A stretch of DNA of 64,000 nt from Coix lacryma-jobi var. lacryma-jobi (lineage: Eukaryota; Streptophyta; Magnoliopsida; Poales; Poaceae), in contig VDCT01000802.1 of assembly GCA_009763385.1 (NCBI GenBank), positions 1 to 64,000 of the forward strand. The letters run 5' to 3'. This document shows, in pieces, positions 51,443 to 62,111 of this stretch (positions are counted from its first letter, which is position 1; the number at the start of each line of letters is the position of its first letter). The translations under genes and the position numbers were made by a program. Below the pieces are notes generated by a model. It was not told the origin of the DNA, did no database searches, and was given only the letters and a program-made list of their open reading frames with translations.

Positions 51443-51661
51443 GTAGCCCCTCGTTGCCTTGGATCTAAAGAACAGTATTTAGGCCCAAGCAGCGCTTTTT
51501 TACGGGAAACTTAACGAGACCCTTGGCAGCGACGCCCGCAGGCTGCTTTGGGCCGGGCCGTTACACTGTTCTTTGTACTGTTTAGGTCCGTCTCGTTTTT
51601 TGCGCCGAGGATTTCGGTTGTCGTGCCGCTTTCGTAGGGTGGGGAGACTCGCCCCTCGGCC

Positions 51662-51669
51662 TATAAATA
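51662..51669 (+). promoter_or_regulatory. TATA box for the plus-strand gene of Gypsy-2
   Basis: TATAAATA on plus, 148 bp upstream of the first ATG (51817) and just inside the 3' LTR. It is preceded by CCCCTCGGCC and followed by a transcribed-looking leader. It suggests the antisense gene has its own promoter. Confidence 0.65.
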
Positions 51670-51816
51670 GAAGGGGTTGGTGGGATGCCTGAAGTTGTGC
51701 CCTCATTTGCTCTAGCCCTCCTGCTGCTGCTATTTTCTCGTAGCGAAGGTTAGTTTTAGCTCGTTTGCGAGGGTTTAGATAGGCGGTCATTGTTCGAGGT
51801 TGGAGTCAGCTGAAAG

Positions 51817-54780
51817 ATGGCTAGGTTGAAGCAGACTGCTGAGGTGACCTTCGAGTTTGGGCTCAGCCGAGTTTGCAGCTCTGATTTAGCGACTTTGTTA
51901 AGCGAGGGTGGATCGAGGAGGGAAAGGCGAGGACCAGCAGTGGGGAGACCGTTCCGAAGCCGGATGCGGATGAGATCGTTGTTTTTGAAGAATTCTTTTC
52001 GGCTGGACTTCGGTTCCCGGTTGCTTCATTTGTAACCTCGGTTCTTCAGAGGTTCAACCTGAGGTTTCATCAACTGACGCCTTCGTGCTTTACGAAGTTG
52101 TCGGTTGTATGTGGGCATGCCGCTCTCAGGGCATTGTCCCACATGTCGAGGGTTTTATTCGCACTCATCGTGTGCATATGCAGCCTCGTAAGGTTGTCAA
52201 TGGCGAAGGCAACACCAGTCTTGGTCAATTTGCGGTGTACACATTTTGTCATCGTGCTGGGTCGGAGCTGCCGGTGCAGGCCAAAAGAACAAGTGGACCA
52301 GCGGGTGGCAGGAGTTTTGGTTCTACTACAAGCTCAGTGGTAGTGCCGAGCTTTGTAGCGACCTTCCGCCGCTCGGTGACGTCAGCGCCGAAGCTGTGAT
52401 GAGCCCCGAGGCTCATGCTGCTGTTGACTGTCTGAGGGTAGTGGCGCGCTCCCAGTGTGCTCGCGACTTGGGGAGGAGTACTGTTGTGCGAAGGTTTGGC
52501 CCCTTGGCCGGAGGCAAGTATGGTTTAAGGTTGAGGATGACCCCAAGTATGAGGGTAGGGGTTTGAAGAAGCCGAAGGTGGATCTTAACAAGGTTTGGGA
52601 AAATGTCCTCAAGAAGTTTCCTAGGCGAGAGTATGTAATCGAAGCTGTCTATAAGCATGTACAGCAGGGGGGAGGAACTTGTTGGAAAGCTATCCACCTT
52701 GGAGGTTAAAGCTATCCACAGCTCGGTGGGTAGCGGGGGTCGAGTCAACAGGCTGTTTGACATCCTTGGGATTGAGTATGCTGACTGGCCTGCTCCCTCG
52801 AGCAAGGATGCTCCAAAGAAAAGGAAGCGTGCTTCTGCGGAGGAGAGAGAGATTGTTTCACAGCCGAAGAGGGGTCGCGGTCGGGCCGCGGCGGCGCCGC
52901 CGCGGGTGAAGGTGCTTGCGATGAAGGCCGCGGTAGGTTCGAGTGCTGCCGGTGCCTCCTCCTCCTCGGCCATTGTTTCAAGCGGCCGAGGTGTGGTGGG
53001 GTTGGAGGATGGGTGCCCCGCATTGGCGGGATTAGTGCTTTGATCCAGGTCTTAGACGACGAGGGGGCCTCCGATGACGAAGATAAAGAGAGGGACGAAG
53101 TCGCGAAGGTGTCCGATTCTGAAGACGATTCGTCTGATGATGATATTGAGACCTCCGGCAATGAGGGTGACACGGACGAAGAAGTATCCATCGGTGATGA
53201 CCGTGGGAAAGCGCTTGTTACGTCGAGCGCTGGCGGTGAAGTTGCCCTGTGCATTGATGATGTTATGCGGGACCTCGAGCCTGAAAGCCCCGAGCGAGGG
53301 TCAATTCCCGAGTTCGCGGGGTCACACATTTGGGTCGACGGTTTTGAGTTGAAGGGCGAGCTTGAGTCGGATAGGAACCCCGGTAAGAGGCCATATGGCG
53401 AAGCTAGCCGGTCTAGCCTTCCTTACTTTGCCAAGAAAGTTGGAGTTTCGGATCCAGCTACGGAGCTTTTCACGAGCCCTGACCTTCGTGAGTGTCATTT
53501 GCAATGTTCTCCGGAGGACAGGCGTTTTCTTGGATGAGTGTTTGGACGGGTTTGCGTGCCGAAAGCCGAGCTTCGACTAGTCAACCAACCTTTAGATGAG
53601 CTTCATGATGATATTGACGTTAAGTTGGCTGAGTTGATGCTTCTTGGTCGCTCCGCGCGCCGAAGGGCGGGTATGAACGAAGATTTTTTGAGGGGACGGT
53701 TGTTCGAGGTTGAGAAAGAAAACAAGGACCTTCGGCGCGGCTTGGAGAACAAAGATATCGAGCTTAAAGGAGCTCTTGAGAAAGTCAAGAAAACCCGGGA
53801 GGAGGCACAGGGTGTCGCAAACCGCAATGCTGAACTGTTGGAATCTTGTCGTGAGAAGGACAAGGACTTGGTCACTGTGAAGGGTCGTATAGATGAGCTG
53901 TCCTTGGAGCTGACTTCCCGGTCGAAGGCATGGCGAAGGAGTATGGTGAAGATTAAAGAAAAAGTTGACTTCTGTTTGACTGAGGCCGGCGGCTCTGCCG
54001 GGGAGCCATTATGTGCTGAAGACGCCGAGGCTTTCGAAGGTTGGCTGACTAATGAGCTTGACGTCTTCAGCTCATTGGTTGGTAATGCGGCCGATTTTGG
54101 TGGCTATGCCGGAGCTTTGGCGATGGCCAGTACGCTTCATCAAGCGGATTGCGAGCACCTACGCAAGGTTAAAAGGCCAAACATGCCTTTCCGATAGTTG
54201 ACGAGGTGCGCCGGATGAAAGTTGATGACGCCGAGGTCCGAAATTGTGCGATGCGATTGCTTCGCAAGTTCTGGATCGGTGGTGGCGGCCGAGCTCTTGC
54301 TTTTGAAGAAGCTGCCAAGGCTACTCGTCAGGTTTGTTTTTTTTTAGGGTAAAAATTGTCGTTGTGGTTTGTTTGTGTAATGAGGGGTTTGGTATTGAAT
54401 TTGGAGGGCTCGTCCTTTATTTTTCTTTGCAGGCTCGGAAGGACGCGATGCTCTCGCCGCCTGCGACTGATGCTGCTGCTGGTTGCTCTGGTTCTGCTCC
54501 CGTGCCCGACTCTGTAGAGGTTCCACCCATCGAAGTTGCGCCTTCGGGGGGACGCTTCGATGGAAGAAGAAACTAACGTTGAAGAGACTGCGACGGTCGA
54601 GGCGCCTGCTGAGAGTTTGGATGCTGTGGCCGGCGATGGTTTGGATGCTGCGGCCAGCGAAGTTAGGGCGGATGAGCAAGGCGCTTTTTGTTTGGTTCTT
54701 CTTCGTCCGCGCCAGCTGCTGTTGATGATGATATCGATGATAGAACGACTTTGGATTTTTGTTTGGACGAAGTAATCTAG
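51817..54780 (+). pseudogene. antisense gene of Gypsy-2 (putative gypsy-type transposon protein family), frameshifted, one intron
   Basis: This runs opposite to gag-pol. The ATG at 51817 begins MARLKQTAEVTFEFGLSRVC. In shifting frames it continues FEEFFSAGLRFPVASFVTSV, LRFHQLTPSAF-like text and NKWTSGWQEFWFYYKL (about 52280-52345). These resemble the Pfam family called putative gypsy type transposon (PF04195, from memory). Then come a basic KKRKR...PKRGRGR segment (52815-52890), an acidic DDEGASDDEDKERDE run (53055-53190), a long coiled coil (53690-53960) and an acidic end with stop at 54778-54780. At least five frame breaks make it a pseudogene. The function is unknown. Confidence 0.8.
54332..54432 (+). 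other. 101-bp intron in the antisense gene
   Basis: Donor CAG|GTTTGT and acceptor TTTCTTTGCAG|GC enclose a T-rich 101-bp stretch with in-frame stops. The flanking codons join in phase 0 (...KATRQ then ARKDAM...). This is a canonical plant intron by sequence; splicing itself is inferred. Confidence 0.75.
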
Positions 54781-55114
54781 AGGTTGGTTTCGATGGTTCA
54801 CTTGTAATTCCGAAGGAGGAGCCTTCGGAAGTGGTGATACGGACCGGAGATATATGTATAGGGCGAGGGTTTTGCCCGGGGAATTGCCGATTGTTCCTGT
54901 GGCCTTTGTTGTGGGGACCCATAGTTCCAGTGGGTATAGGATTTGAGGAGGGTGTCGAAGGTTTGGATAATTTGTTGTTGATTGAGGATGGTGATGAATC
55001 CTTGTAATTTATTTTTTCTATTGATTGTATATGACACTGTCGTCTGAAGCTAACAACTTATGAAGTTGCTCTATTCGACTTTTGCAATTTGGTTTACATG
55101 ATACTTGATTCTTG
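54781..55114 (+). other. putative 3' region of the antisense gene
   Basis: T-rich and without a convincing frame. It lies between the antisense gene stop and the first tandem-repeat block. Confidence 0.4.
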
Positions 55115-56035
55115 ATTTGAAAAAACAGCGACGCCTCCTTTTTCTTTTTAGCGAGGCTCGCGTAGCGCTTTCATAGGCTGATTTGAAGAAACAGCGACGC
55201 CCTCTTTTTCTTTTTAGCGAGGCTCGCGTAACGCTTTCGTAAGCTGATTTGAAAAAACAGTGACGCCTCCTTTTTCTTTTTAGCGAGGCTCGCGTAGCGC
55301 TTTCATAGGCTGATTTGAAGAAACAACGACGCCCCCTTTTTCTTTTTTAGCGAGGCTCGCGTAACGCTTTCGTAAGCTGATTTGAAAAAACAGCGACCCC
55401 CCTTTTTCTTTTTAGCGAGGCTCGTGTAACACTTTCGTAAGCTGATTTGAAAAAAACAGCGACGCCCCCCTTTTTCTGTTTAGCGAGGCCTGCGTAACGC
55501 TTTCGTAAGTTGATTTGAAAAAACAGCGACGCCCCCTTTTTGTTTTTAACGAGGCTCGCGTAACACTTTCGTAAGCTGATTTGAAAAAAACAGCGACGCC
55601 CACCTTTTTTTTTAGCGAGGCTCACGTAACGCTTTCATAAGCTATTTTGAAAAAACAGCGACGCCCCCCTTTTTCTTTTTAGCGAGGCTCGCGTAACACT
55701 TTCGTAAGCTGATTTGAAAAAACAGCGACGCCCCCCTTTTTCTTTTTAGCGAGGCTCGCGTAACGCTTTCATAAGCTGTTTTGAAAAAACAGCGACGCCC
55801 CCCTTTTTCTTTTAGCGAGGCTCGCGTAACACTTTCGTAAGCTGATTTGAAAAAACAGTGACGCCCCCTTTTTCTTTTTAGCGAGGCTCGCGTAACGCTT
55901 TCGTAAGCTGATTTGAAAAACACAGCGACGCCCCCTTTTTCTTTTTAGCGAGGCTCGCGTAACGCTTTCGTAAGCTGATTTGAAAAAACAGTGACACCCC
56001 CCTTTTTCTTTTTAGCGAGGCTCGCGTAGCGCTTC
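55115..56035. repeat. tandem repeat block 1 of Gypsy-2, about 14 units of 66 bp
   Basis: The unit contains CAGCGACGCCCCC, a T-rich run and GCGAGGCTCGCGTAACGC. The GCGAGG landmark recurs at 55151, 55217, 55283, 55350 and 55415, and so on to 56015. Units differ by small changes such as TAGCGC/TAACGC and the length of the C and T runs. Minus-strand frames across it are repeat artefacts. Confidence 0.92.
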
Positions 56036-56039
56036 TGGT

Positions 56040-56710
56040 TTTGCGGGGGGTACTCGACTTTGGACTTCGCGCTTCCCCTTGTCTTGGGAGGAGGTGAAGT
56101 TTGTTTTGCAAGCCCCTAGCGTTTTTGCGAGGGTGTTCGACTTTGGACTTTACGCTTCCCTTGTCTTGGGAGGAGGTGAAGTTTGCTTTGCAAGCCCCTA
56201 GCGTTTTTTGCGAGGGTGCTCGACGTTTTTTGGACTTCGCGCCTCCCCTTATCTTAGGTGGAGGTGAAGTTTGCATTGCGAGCCCCTAGCGTTTTTTGCG
56301 AGGGTGCTCGATTTTTTGGACTTCGCGCCTCCCTTATCTTAGGTGGAGGTGAAGTTTGTTATGCGAGCCCCTGGCGTTTTGCCAGGGTGCTCGATTTTTG
56401 GACTTCGCTCCACCTTTTCTTAGGTGGAGGTGAAGTTTGCTTTGCAAGCCCCTAACGTTTTTTGCGAGGGTGCTCGACGTTTTTTGGACTTCGCGCCTCC
56501 CTTATCTTTGGTGGAGGTGAAGTTTGCATTGCAAGCCCCTAGCGGTTTTTTGCGAGGGTGCTCGACTTTTTTGGACTTCGCGCCTCCCCTTATCTTAGGT
56601 GGAGGTGAGTTGAAGTTTGCATTGCGAGCCCCTGGCGTTTTTGCCAGGGTGCTCGACTTTTTTGGACTTCGCGCCTCCCCTTTTCTTAGGTGGAGGTGAA
56701 GTTGCTTTGA
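56040..56710. repeat. tandem repeat block 2 of Gypsy-2, about 8 units of 80-90 bp
   Basis: The unit has GCGAGGGTGCTCGAC, TTTTTGGACTTCGCGCC, CTTAGGTGGAGGTGAAG and GCGAGCCCCTAGCG. It directly adjoins block 1 but is unrelated in sequence apart from GCGAG. Unit length varies through small indels. Confidence 0.9.
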
Positions 56711-57001
56711 GAAAAGTTTGTTTTTTCGAAGCAATCTTGGGGGGTTCTCATCGATTATGGCGCTCTTGAAGAGGAGCTGCTTTTATCGATGTTTGTTTGT
56801 GAAAGTGATAATTTGGAGTTAGTTTTTTTCCGGGGGTTTAGCATGTATTGAGAGTTTGGATGCTGCCTCGTTAAAAAACCTTACGCCCCATCGTAAGGAA
56901 AAGAGTGCCAGCTCCTTTGTTTTTGTTACATGCATAGAAATGGAAGAAAACATAAATGAAAAATAACAAATTACATATTGCGAGGGCTCGCTAAGGCTCC
57001 G
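56711..57001 (-). other. spacer between repeat block 2 and pol of Gypsy-2
   Basis: Contains CTGCCTCGTTAAAAAACC and ACGCCCCATCGTAAGG. No coding sequence is visible. Confidence 0.5.
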
Positions 57002-58268
57002 CTACGGGTAGTATTTGCGAAGGTCGTCGACGTTCCAGGTGTGAGGGCAAGATGTTTCCCTCGCTGTCGGAGAGGTGAAAAAAGAGCCAGGACGGTTGCA
57101 TTCTGCTATTAGGTATGGACCTGTCCACTTTGGTTGAAACTTCCCCACCATGCTGGCGTTTTGCTTTCGAATGAGAAGGTGGTCACCTTTTTTAGCTCTT
57201 TGATTCTTACCCTTTTGTTCTCTCCATTTTTTTGTTTCTTCCTGATACTTGCGAAGGTTGTGCACTGCGTTGCATCTTGTTTCTTCGAGCAAGTCTTTGT
57301 CAAAAATTGGTTTGTTCGTCTATTTCGAAGGGTGGTTCTGAGTGATACATGCTTCAACACTTCTGGTAACACAACTTCTTCTCCAAACAGGAGCCTGAAG
57401 GGTGTAAATTTGGGGCTCTGCATTCCGAGGTGTTATGGGACCAGGTGACTGAGGGTAGCTCTTCCGCCCATTTCCTTTGGGCCTGCCTTGCAATTTCTTT
57501 GATACGGCTTGAAACATTGTTGCATTGGCTCTTTCGACTAAACGTTGGATTGAGGGTGCCGGACAGAGGCGAAGCATAGGATGTTCTGATTTGTGCGCAA
57601 AAATTCTTTGAAAACCTCGCTGTCGAATGAGTGCCATTGTCAACAGGTTAGGTATTTGGGGACTCCGAACCGGCAAATTATTTGCTGCCAAAAAAACTTC
57701 TTCACGGCCAAGGCGGTGATGGAAACCAGTGGTCTAGTTTCAATCCATTTCGTGAAGTATTCCACAGCTACGACTGCGTAGCGAAGGTTTCCTGGAGCTG
57801 TTGGAGCGGACCGACGAGGTCCATTGCCCATCTTTGCAACGGCCATGTTGGGCATATCAGTGTTGTTGGAGCCCCTGGGGCATTTTGTGTTTTTGCCGTT
57901 AGTTGGCAACCCTCGCAACGTTTGACGATGTTTTCTGCGTCTCTTAACGCTGTCAGCCAGTAGAAACCTTGTCGGAAAGCTTTTCCAACTAACGCCCTCG
58001 GGCCGTTGTGTGAACCGCAGATACCTTCGTGAACGAGTTTGAGAATGTCATTCCCTTCAGTCTGTGAGACACATTTGAGCCAAGGCGAGGTTACCGAAGC
58101 TTTGAGCAGAATGTTGTCCACAATTTTGTACCCTCGAACCCTTTGTTTAAGTCTGTTTTCTTCTTCTTTGTTGTCGGGTTCATGCAGCCCCTTGATATAG
58201 GCCATGATTGGTGCTCTCCAATCTTCGCTCTGGATTGCATTGATCAGCTTCGCTGTTTTCTCGGACAC
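57002..58268 (-). pseudogene. int: integrase of Gypsy-2
   Basis: On minus, the open frame from 58268 has the linker and H2C2 zinc domain (LVHEGICGSHNGPRALVGKA, RDAENIVKRCEGCQ), then TWPLQRWAMDLVGPL with the first core aspartate. The core continues in other frames (VAVEYFTKWIETRPLVSIT, 57918-57640). The C-terminal part at 57292-57002 reads EETRCNAVHNLRKYQEE, KFQPKWTGPYLIAECNRPGS and a final NVDDLRKYYP, the natural end of pol. There are three or more frame breaks in the core (near 57800, 57640 and 57420). Confidence 0.88.
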
Positions 58269-58740
58269 TTCAAAGGCTGATTGTGTCGCGGCTTCATAGA
58301 ATACGTCTGGGGTAACTGAAGTTGTTGTGCTGCCGCTTTGGCCAGATTGTCTGCCTCGCTGTTATCTGACCTCGGTATTGCTTTCACTGTTATGCCGAGG
58401 AAGAAAGATTCTAACCTTCGGACATATTGTAGGTATTTTTGTAGCTCTGGATCTTTCGCTTTATAATTTTTCTCGATGTGCCCCGCGATGACTTGAGAGT
58501 CTGTACTGATGACTGCCCTTCGGACTGACAACGATCGAAGCCTTGAGAGTGCTAGTACCACTGCTTCGTACTCTGCGGAGTTGTTTGTGCATTTGAAGTT
58601 GAGCCTTCTTGCATATCTTAGCTTAGACCCGGATGGCGAAACTAGAATGGCCGAGGCCCCTGCTCCAGTTGCTCCCCAGGCTCCGTCGACATATACTGTC
58701 CAGAATGGGTCTTGTTGAGTTCCATCTCTGCGGGGTCAGG
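58244..58740 (-). pseudogene. rnh: second (archaeal-type) RNase H of Gypsy-2
   Basis: Minus-strand coding near 58655-58710 gives WTVYVDGAWGATGAGAS with the first catalytic aspartate. After a frame change, VLALSRLRSLSVRRAVISTD (58561 down) and RSDNSEADNLAKAAAQQ follow, with the remaining acidic residues. It sits between the RT-linked RNase H and integrase. This extra domain is characteristic of Tat-lineage Gypsy elements. Confidence 0.82.
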
Positions 58741-59320
58741 GGTCCACTCAGCTATGAAATCTGCTAATGCCTGTGATTTGATTGTTGTCCTCCCGACGAA
58801 GGTTATAGCATAGCTGTTGAGCTCGACTGCCCATTTCGCTATTCTGCCAACTGCCTCGCTATTCTTGAAAATATTCTCGAGGGGGTATGCCGAGGGTACA
58901 TGGATCTCATGTGCCTGGAAGTAATGCTTTAGCTTTCTTGATGCCATGACCACGGCGTATGCTATCTTCTCGAGCTCTGAGTAGTTTCGTTTGGGACCTT
59001 CGAGGGTTTCTGATACATAGTAGATTGGGGCTTGCCTCGTTTTGTTGTTCTCGTGTAACTCTTTTGATTAGGACTGCGCTTGCTGCGTGAGGCGAAGCAG
59101 CGACGTACGGCAGTAAAAGGTCCCCTTTGCTTGGGCTAGTTAAAACAGTTAAGTTGGTGAGATACTTTTTCAAATCCTCGAAAGCTTTCTGCTGCCGAGG
59201 TCCCCAATTGAATGGTGCAGTGCTTCTCAATGTTTCAAAGAAAGGTAACCCTCGCTCAGCGGACCTGGAGATGAATCTGCTGAGTGCTGCTAATCGTCCT
59301 GACAAGCGCTGAGTTGCTTT
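58741..59320 (-). pseudogene. pol: RT-linked RNase H of Gypsy-2
   Basis: From 59305: RLAALSRFISRSAERGLPFF, FNWGPRQQKAFEDLKKYL, then the RNase H start (LLLPYVAASPHAASAVLIK). After a shift near 59060, VMASRKLKHYFQAHEIHV, IAKWAVELNSYAI and SQALADFIAEWTP (58953-58730). In this dual-RNase H lineage this first domain is often degenerate. Here the DAS-type aspartate appears as VAAS. Confidence 0.78.
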
Positions 59321-59740
59321 CTGGTCGTTGGTGGTTCCATATTGATGATGGCATCAATTTTTTCGGGTTGGCTTCAATTCCCCTTGCTGAGACAATGCAG
59401 CCCAGCAGTTTTCCTTCGCTTACCCCGAAAACACATTTTTCGGGGTTTAGTTTGAGTCCGGCGGACCGAAGGTTTTTGAACACTCTTTCCAAGTCTGTTA
59501 TGTGATTTTCTTTTAGCTCACTCTGTACGATCAAATCATCAACGTATGCAGAGATGGCGTGCTCGTCTTTGAAGACTTCAGTTGTCATGCGAGCGAAGGT
59601 TGATCCTGCGTTTCTGAGGCCCTCTGCCATTCTTCGAAAACAAAAGGTGCCCGAAGGTGTGATGAAGCTTGTTTTTTCCTCATCTTCCTCATTCATCCAA
59701 ATCTGGTGGTACCCTGAAAACAGTCGAGGAGAGATAGCAT
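59256..59740 (-). pseudogene. pol: RT palm and thumb of Gypsy-2
   Basis: The open frame from 59696 reads KTSFITPSGTFCFRRMAEGL, AGSTFARMTTEVF and AISAYVDDLIVQS, with the catalytic YVDD codons at 59535-59546, then NLRSAGLKLNPEKCVFGVSE and LLGCIVSARGIEANP. It is separated from the preceding RT segment by a frameshift at about 59715 inside CFQGYHQI-like text. Confidence 0.87.
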
Positions 59741-60829
59741 TTGGCAGCCAGCTGCTCTGTCAACCAAGGTGCTTATGTTAGGCAGAGGGAAATCATCCTT
59801 CGGACAGGCTTTGTTCAGGCTTGTGAAATCAACACACATTCTCCATTTCTTGTTCTTTTTCTGAACTAGCACGACGTTTGAGAGCCATGTTGGATATTTG
59901 ACTGGACGGATGACGCCTGCGTCCAGAAGTCTTTTTACCTCTGCCTTCGCTGCCTCTTTTCTCTCTTCTGACATTTTGCGAAGCTTTTGCTTAACTGGGC
60001 GATAGCCTGGTTTGATGTTTAGGCTGTGCTCGATCAATGTTCTATTTACGCCCTTGAGGTCCTCCGCAGACCAAGCGAAGGTATCGGAGCTTTCCTTGAG
60101 GAAGTGAATAAGATTGTCTTCTGAGTGGGGGTCTAGGTTGGCTGAGATGAACACTTTCCTTTCTGAATTGCCCTCGAAGAGTTGGACTTGTTTAGTCTCC
60201 TCTTTGGGTGATGCTTTTACTCTATCAATGCATTCTTCACCCTCGTCGCTAAGGTTTGCGGCTCGAGGCTTTGACAAATTGTGGACATTGCGTTGCCCCG
60301 GTGCTACTGTTCCTTCGGCTGCTCTTGCAATGTCTTGATCTCCGTACACTGCGACGACCCCCTTCAGAGCAGGAAGCTTCATGCAAAGGTATGCAGGGTG
60401 TATTATAGCGTTGAATGCGTTGGTGACCCCTCGGCCGAAAATTGCATTGTAAGGATAGAACATGTCGACCACATCGAAGGTTATATGCTCAGTTCTGCAG
60501 TTCAGCTGATCTCCGAAGGTAACGGGCAGAGATATTTTTTCGATAGCTCTTACTTGTTGCCCGCCGAAACCGTATAGTGGGTTATCGGAGGGTTGTAAGA
60601 GGTTTCTGTCAAGCTTCATGCTGTCGAAGGTTGTGGCGAACAAGATGTCAGCGGAGCTTCCTGTATCGACGAGAATTTTGGTGACTGTCCACCCTGCTAA
60701 GTTGGTTTCGATCACCATTGCATCAGTGTGAGGGTAATCCCTTAACTTCATGTCACTGGAATCGAAGGTTATCGGGATGTGAGACCATCGGCCAAACTTG
60801 TGCGGTCCTTCGACGGCTACATGGTGCAC
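59693..60829 (-). CDS. pro: protease and RT N-terminal part of Gypsy-2 (378 aa open)
   Basis: This is the best-preserved frame of this element. Residues 1-60 hold FDSSDMKLRDYPHTDAMVIE. The protease active site LVDTGSSADILF (codons at 60659-60667) follows, then NAIFGRGVTNAFNAIIHPAY at about residues 130-150. After a linker come the RT fingers: KGVNRTLIEHSLNI, KQKLRKMSEERKEAAKAEVK, WLSNVVLVQKKNKKWRMCVD and DFTSLNKACPKDDFPLPNI. The ATG at 60829 is probably internal, since upstream codons also read as pol. Confidence 0.87.
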   Translation of the reverse strand: MHHVAVEGPHKFGRWSHIPITFDSSDMKLRDYPHTDAMVIETNLAGWTVTKILVDTGSSADILFATTFDSMKLDRNLLQPSDNPLYGFGGQQVRAIEKISLPVTFGDQLNCRTEHITFDVVDMFYPYNAIFGRGVTNAFNAIIHPAYLCMKLPALKGVVAVYGDQDIARAAEGTVAPGQRNVHNLSKPRAANLSDEGEECIDRVKASPKEETKQVQLFEGNSERKVFISANLDPHSEDNLIHFLKESSDTFAWSAEDLKGVNRTLIEHSLNIKPGYRPVKQKLRKMSEERKEAAKAEVKRLLDAGVIRPVKYPTWLSNVVLVQKKNKKWRMCVDFTSLNKACPKDDFPLPNISTLVDRAAGCQMLSLLDCFQGTTRFG

Positions 60830-61344
60830 TCTTCGAGCATGTTCTTTCTTTGCCTCTTGTTGCCGTGATCTTCGTTGGAGCCTCCGGTGATAGCTAGTAT
60901 CACACCGAAAGTTGATGTTGGGTTGTTGATGGTTGTCTGGGTTTGGGCTTCGGATTTGACTGGTTGGGGTGCTGGCAGAGCCGGTATTGGTGGTGGTGGT
61001 GGTAGGGTGTTGCTTGCTTGTTGGTTGGTTTGGGTTTGAGGGGTTGTTGGGAATGTGACAGTGTATGACACATTTTGGCGTTGAGGAAAGAGGTTGATTG
61101 ATATGAGGTGTGGTTGTAGTGTGGGTGCTGAGAGTAGAAAGGTTGGTGCGAGGGTAAGCCGTAGTTTACGGGGGTGTACTGATAGGGAGGTTGGGTTGGG
61201 TTGAAATTTGGCTTTCTGGTGTGATTGACGGTTCTGTTTTCTGTTGAAGAGGCTCTTTTGGACTCCTGGTACTCTTTCCTCTGGCGAAGCACTCACATTG
61301 CTTTGTTGTGTGCCCTTTCCTAGGCCACAGAAATGACAGTACAT
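60817..61344 (-). pseudogene. gag: gag C-terminus with damaged zinc knuckle, Gypsy-2
   Basis: The knuckle begins CHFCGLGKG near 61320. Its histidine and last cysteine (HTTKQC) fall in the next frame because of a one-base indel near 61312. A Pro/Gln/Asn-rich tail follows to about 60830, in two overlapping frames. Confidence 0.75.
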
Positions 61345-62111
61345 TTTGGCCGGGTCCCTCTGTTGGTTTCTTTGGTCAGGCGGTGGTGGAAAACCATGTG
61401 GGTTTTGGTTGCCCGAAGGCTGAGTGCTTCTTCTCTGGTCTTCGATAGGATTTGCCTTGTTGATCGCTCCGACATTGCTCTGATCTTGGCGAGGGTTGTT
61501 TTCTCTCGCTTGGGGCCTCGGCTGTGGTTTCTGCTGCGACCTTCGGGCATCGGACTTTGCCCGAAATCCATGTCCGCTCTGCAGTACCTTTCCATTGTGT
61601 CATGAAGCTCTTCGATTGTGTTTGCTGGTTTTCTGGCAAACTTTGAGGAACATGGGCCTGGGCGTAAGCCGCTGACTGCAGCGAGGATCACGGCCTCGTC
61701 GGATATTCCCGAAGTTCTTGCTCTAATCTGGATGAACCTTCGCCAGTAGTCCTGTAACGCTTCGCGCTCTTCTTGTTTGCAGTTGAACAGCTCGATGGGG
61801 TTTGATGGGGCTGCTGTGATGCCCTTGAAGTTTGTGCAGAGTCTGTCTCTGAGGTTGGCCCAGGAATCCACTGTTCCGGGGCGAAGGTTGTTGTACCAAG
61901 TCTGCGCTATGTCACGAAGGATGATTACAAAAGACTTCGCCATTGTTGACTCATCCCCTCCTGCTGCGGCGACTGCCGCTTCGTAGCTCATTATGAACTG
62001 GCGAGGGTCAGTGAGTCCATCGTAACGCGGGAGGTTTTGTGGATTGTAGCAAGGCGGCCAGGGTTGGGTTTGCAGTATTTGGGAGAGTGGTGACTTTGGG
62101 TCATAGGGCAT
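61320..62111 (-). CDS. gag: gag capsid domain of Gypsy-2 (263 aa open)
   Basis: It reads PPCYNPQNLPRYDGLTDPRQ, AAAGGDESTMAKSFVIIL, TWYNNLRPGTVDSWANLRDR, LFNCKQEEREALQDYWRRF, ISDEAVILAAVSGLRPG and NTIEELHDTMERYCRADMD, the typical retrotransposon gag domain. A basic, Ser/Arg-rich tail follows. The true start lies upstream at 62695. Confidence 0.87.
   Translation of the reverse strand: MPYDPKSPLSQILQTQPWPPCYNPQNLPRYDGLTDPRQFIMSYEAAVAAAGGDESTMAKSFVIILRDIAQTWYNNLRPGTVDSWANLRDRLCTNFKGITAAPSNPIELFNCKQEEREALQDYWRRFIQIRARTSGISDEAVILAAVSGLRPGPCSSKFARKPANTIEELHDTMERYCRADMDFGQSPMPEGRSRNHSRGPKREKTTLAKIRAMSERSTRQILSKTREEALSLRATKTHMVFHHRLTKETNRGTRPKCTVISVA

Noticed and set aside
55347..56276. Minus-strand frames with repeated SAYESVTRASLK-like text.
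   Set aside because: Produced by translation of the 66-bp tandem repeats; units change length, so the frame is not kept.
55115..56710. CRISPR-like array.
   Set aside because: Units are contiguous tandem repeats without unique spacers, in plant retrotransposon DNA.
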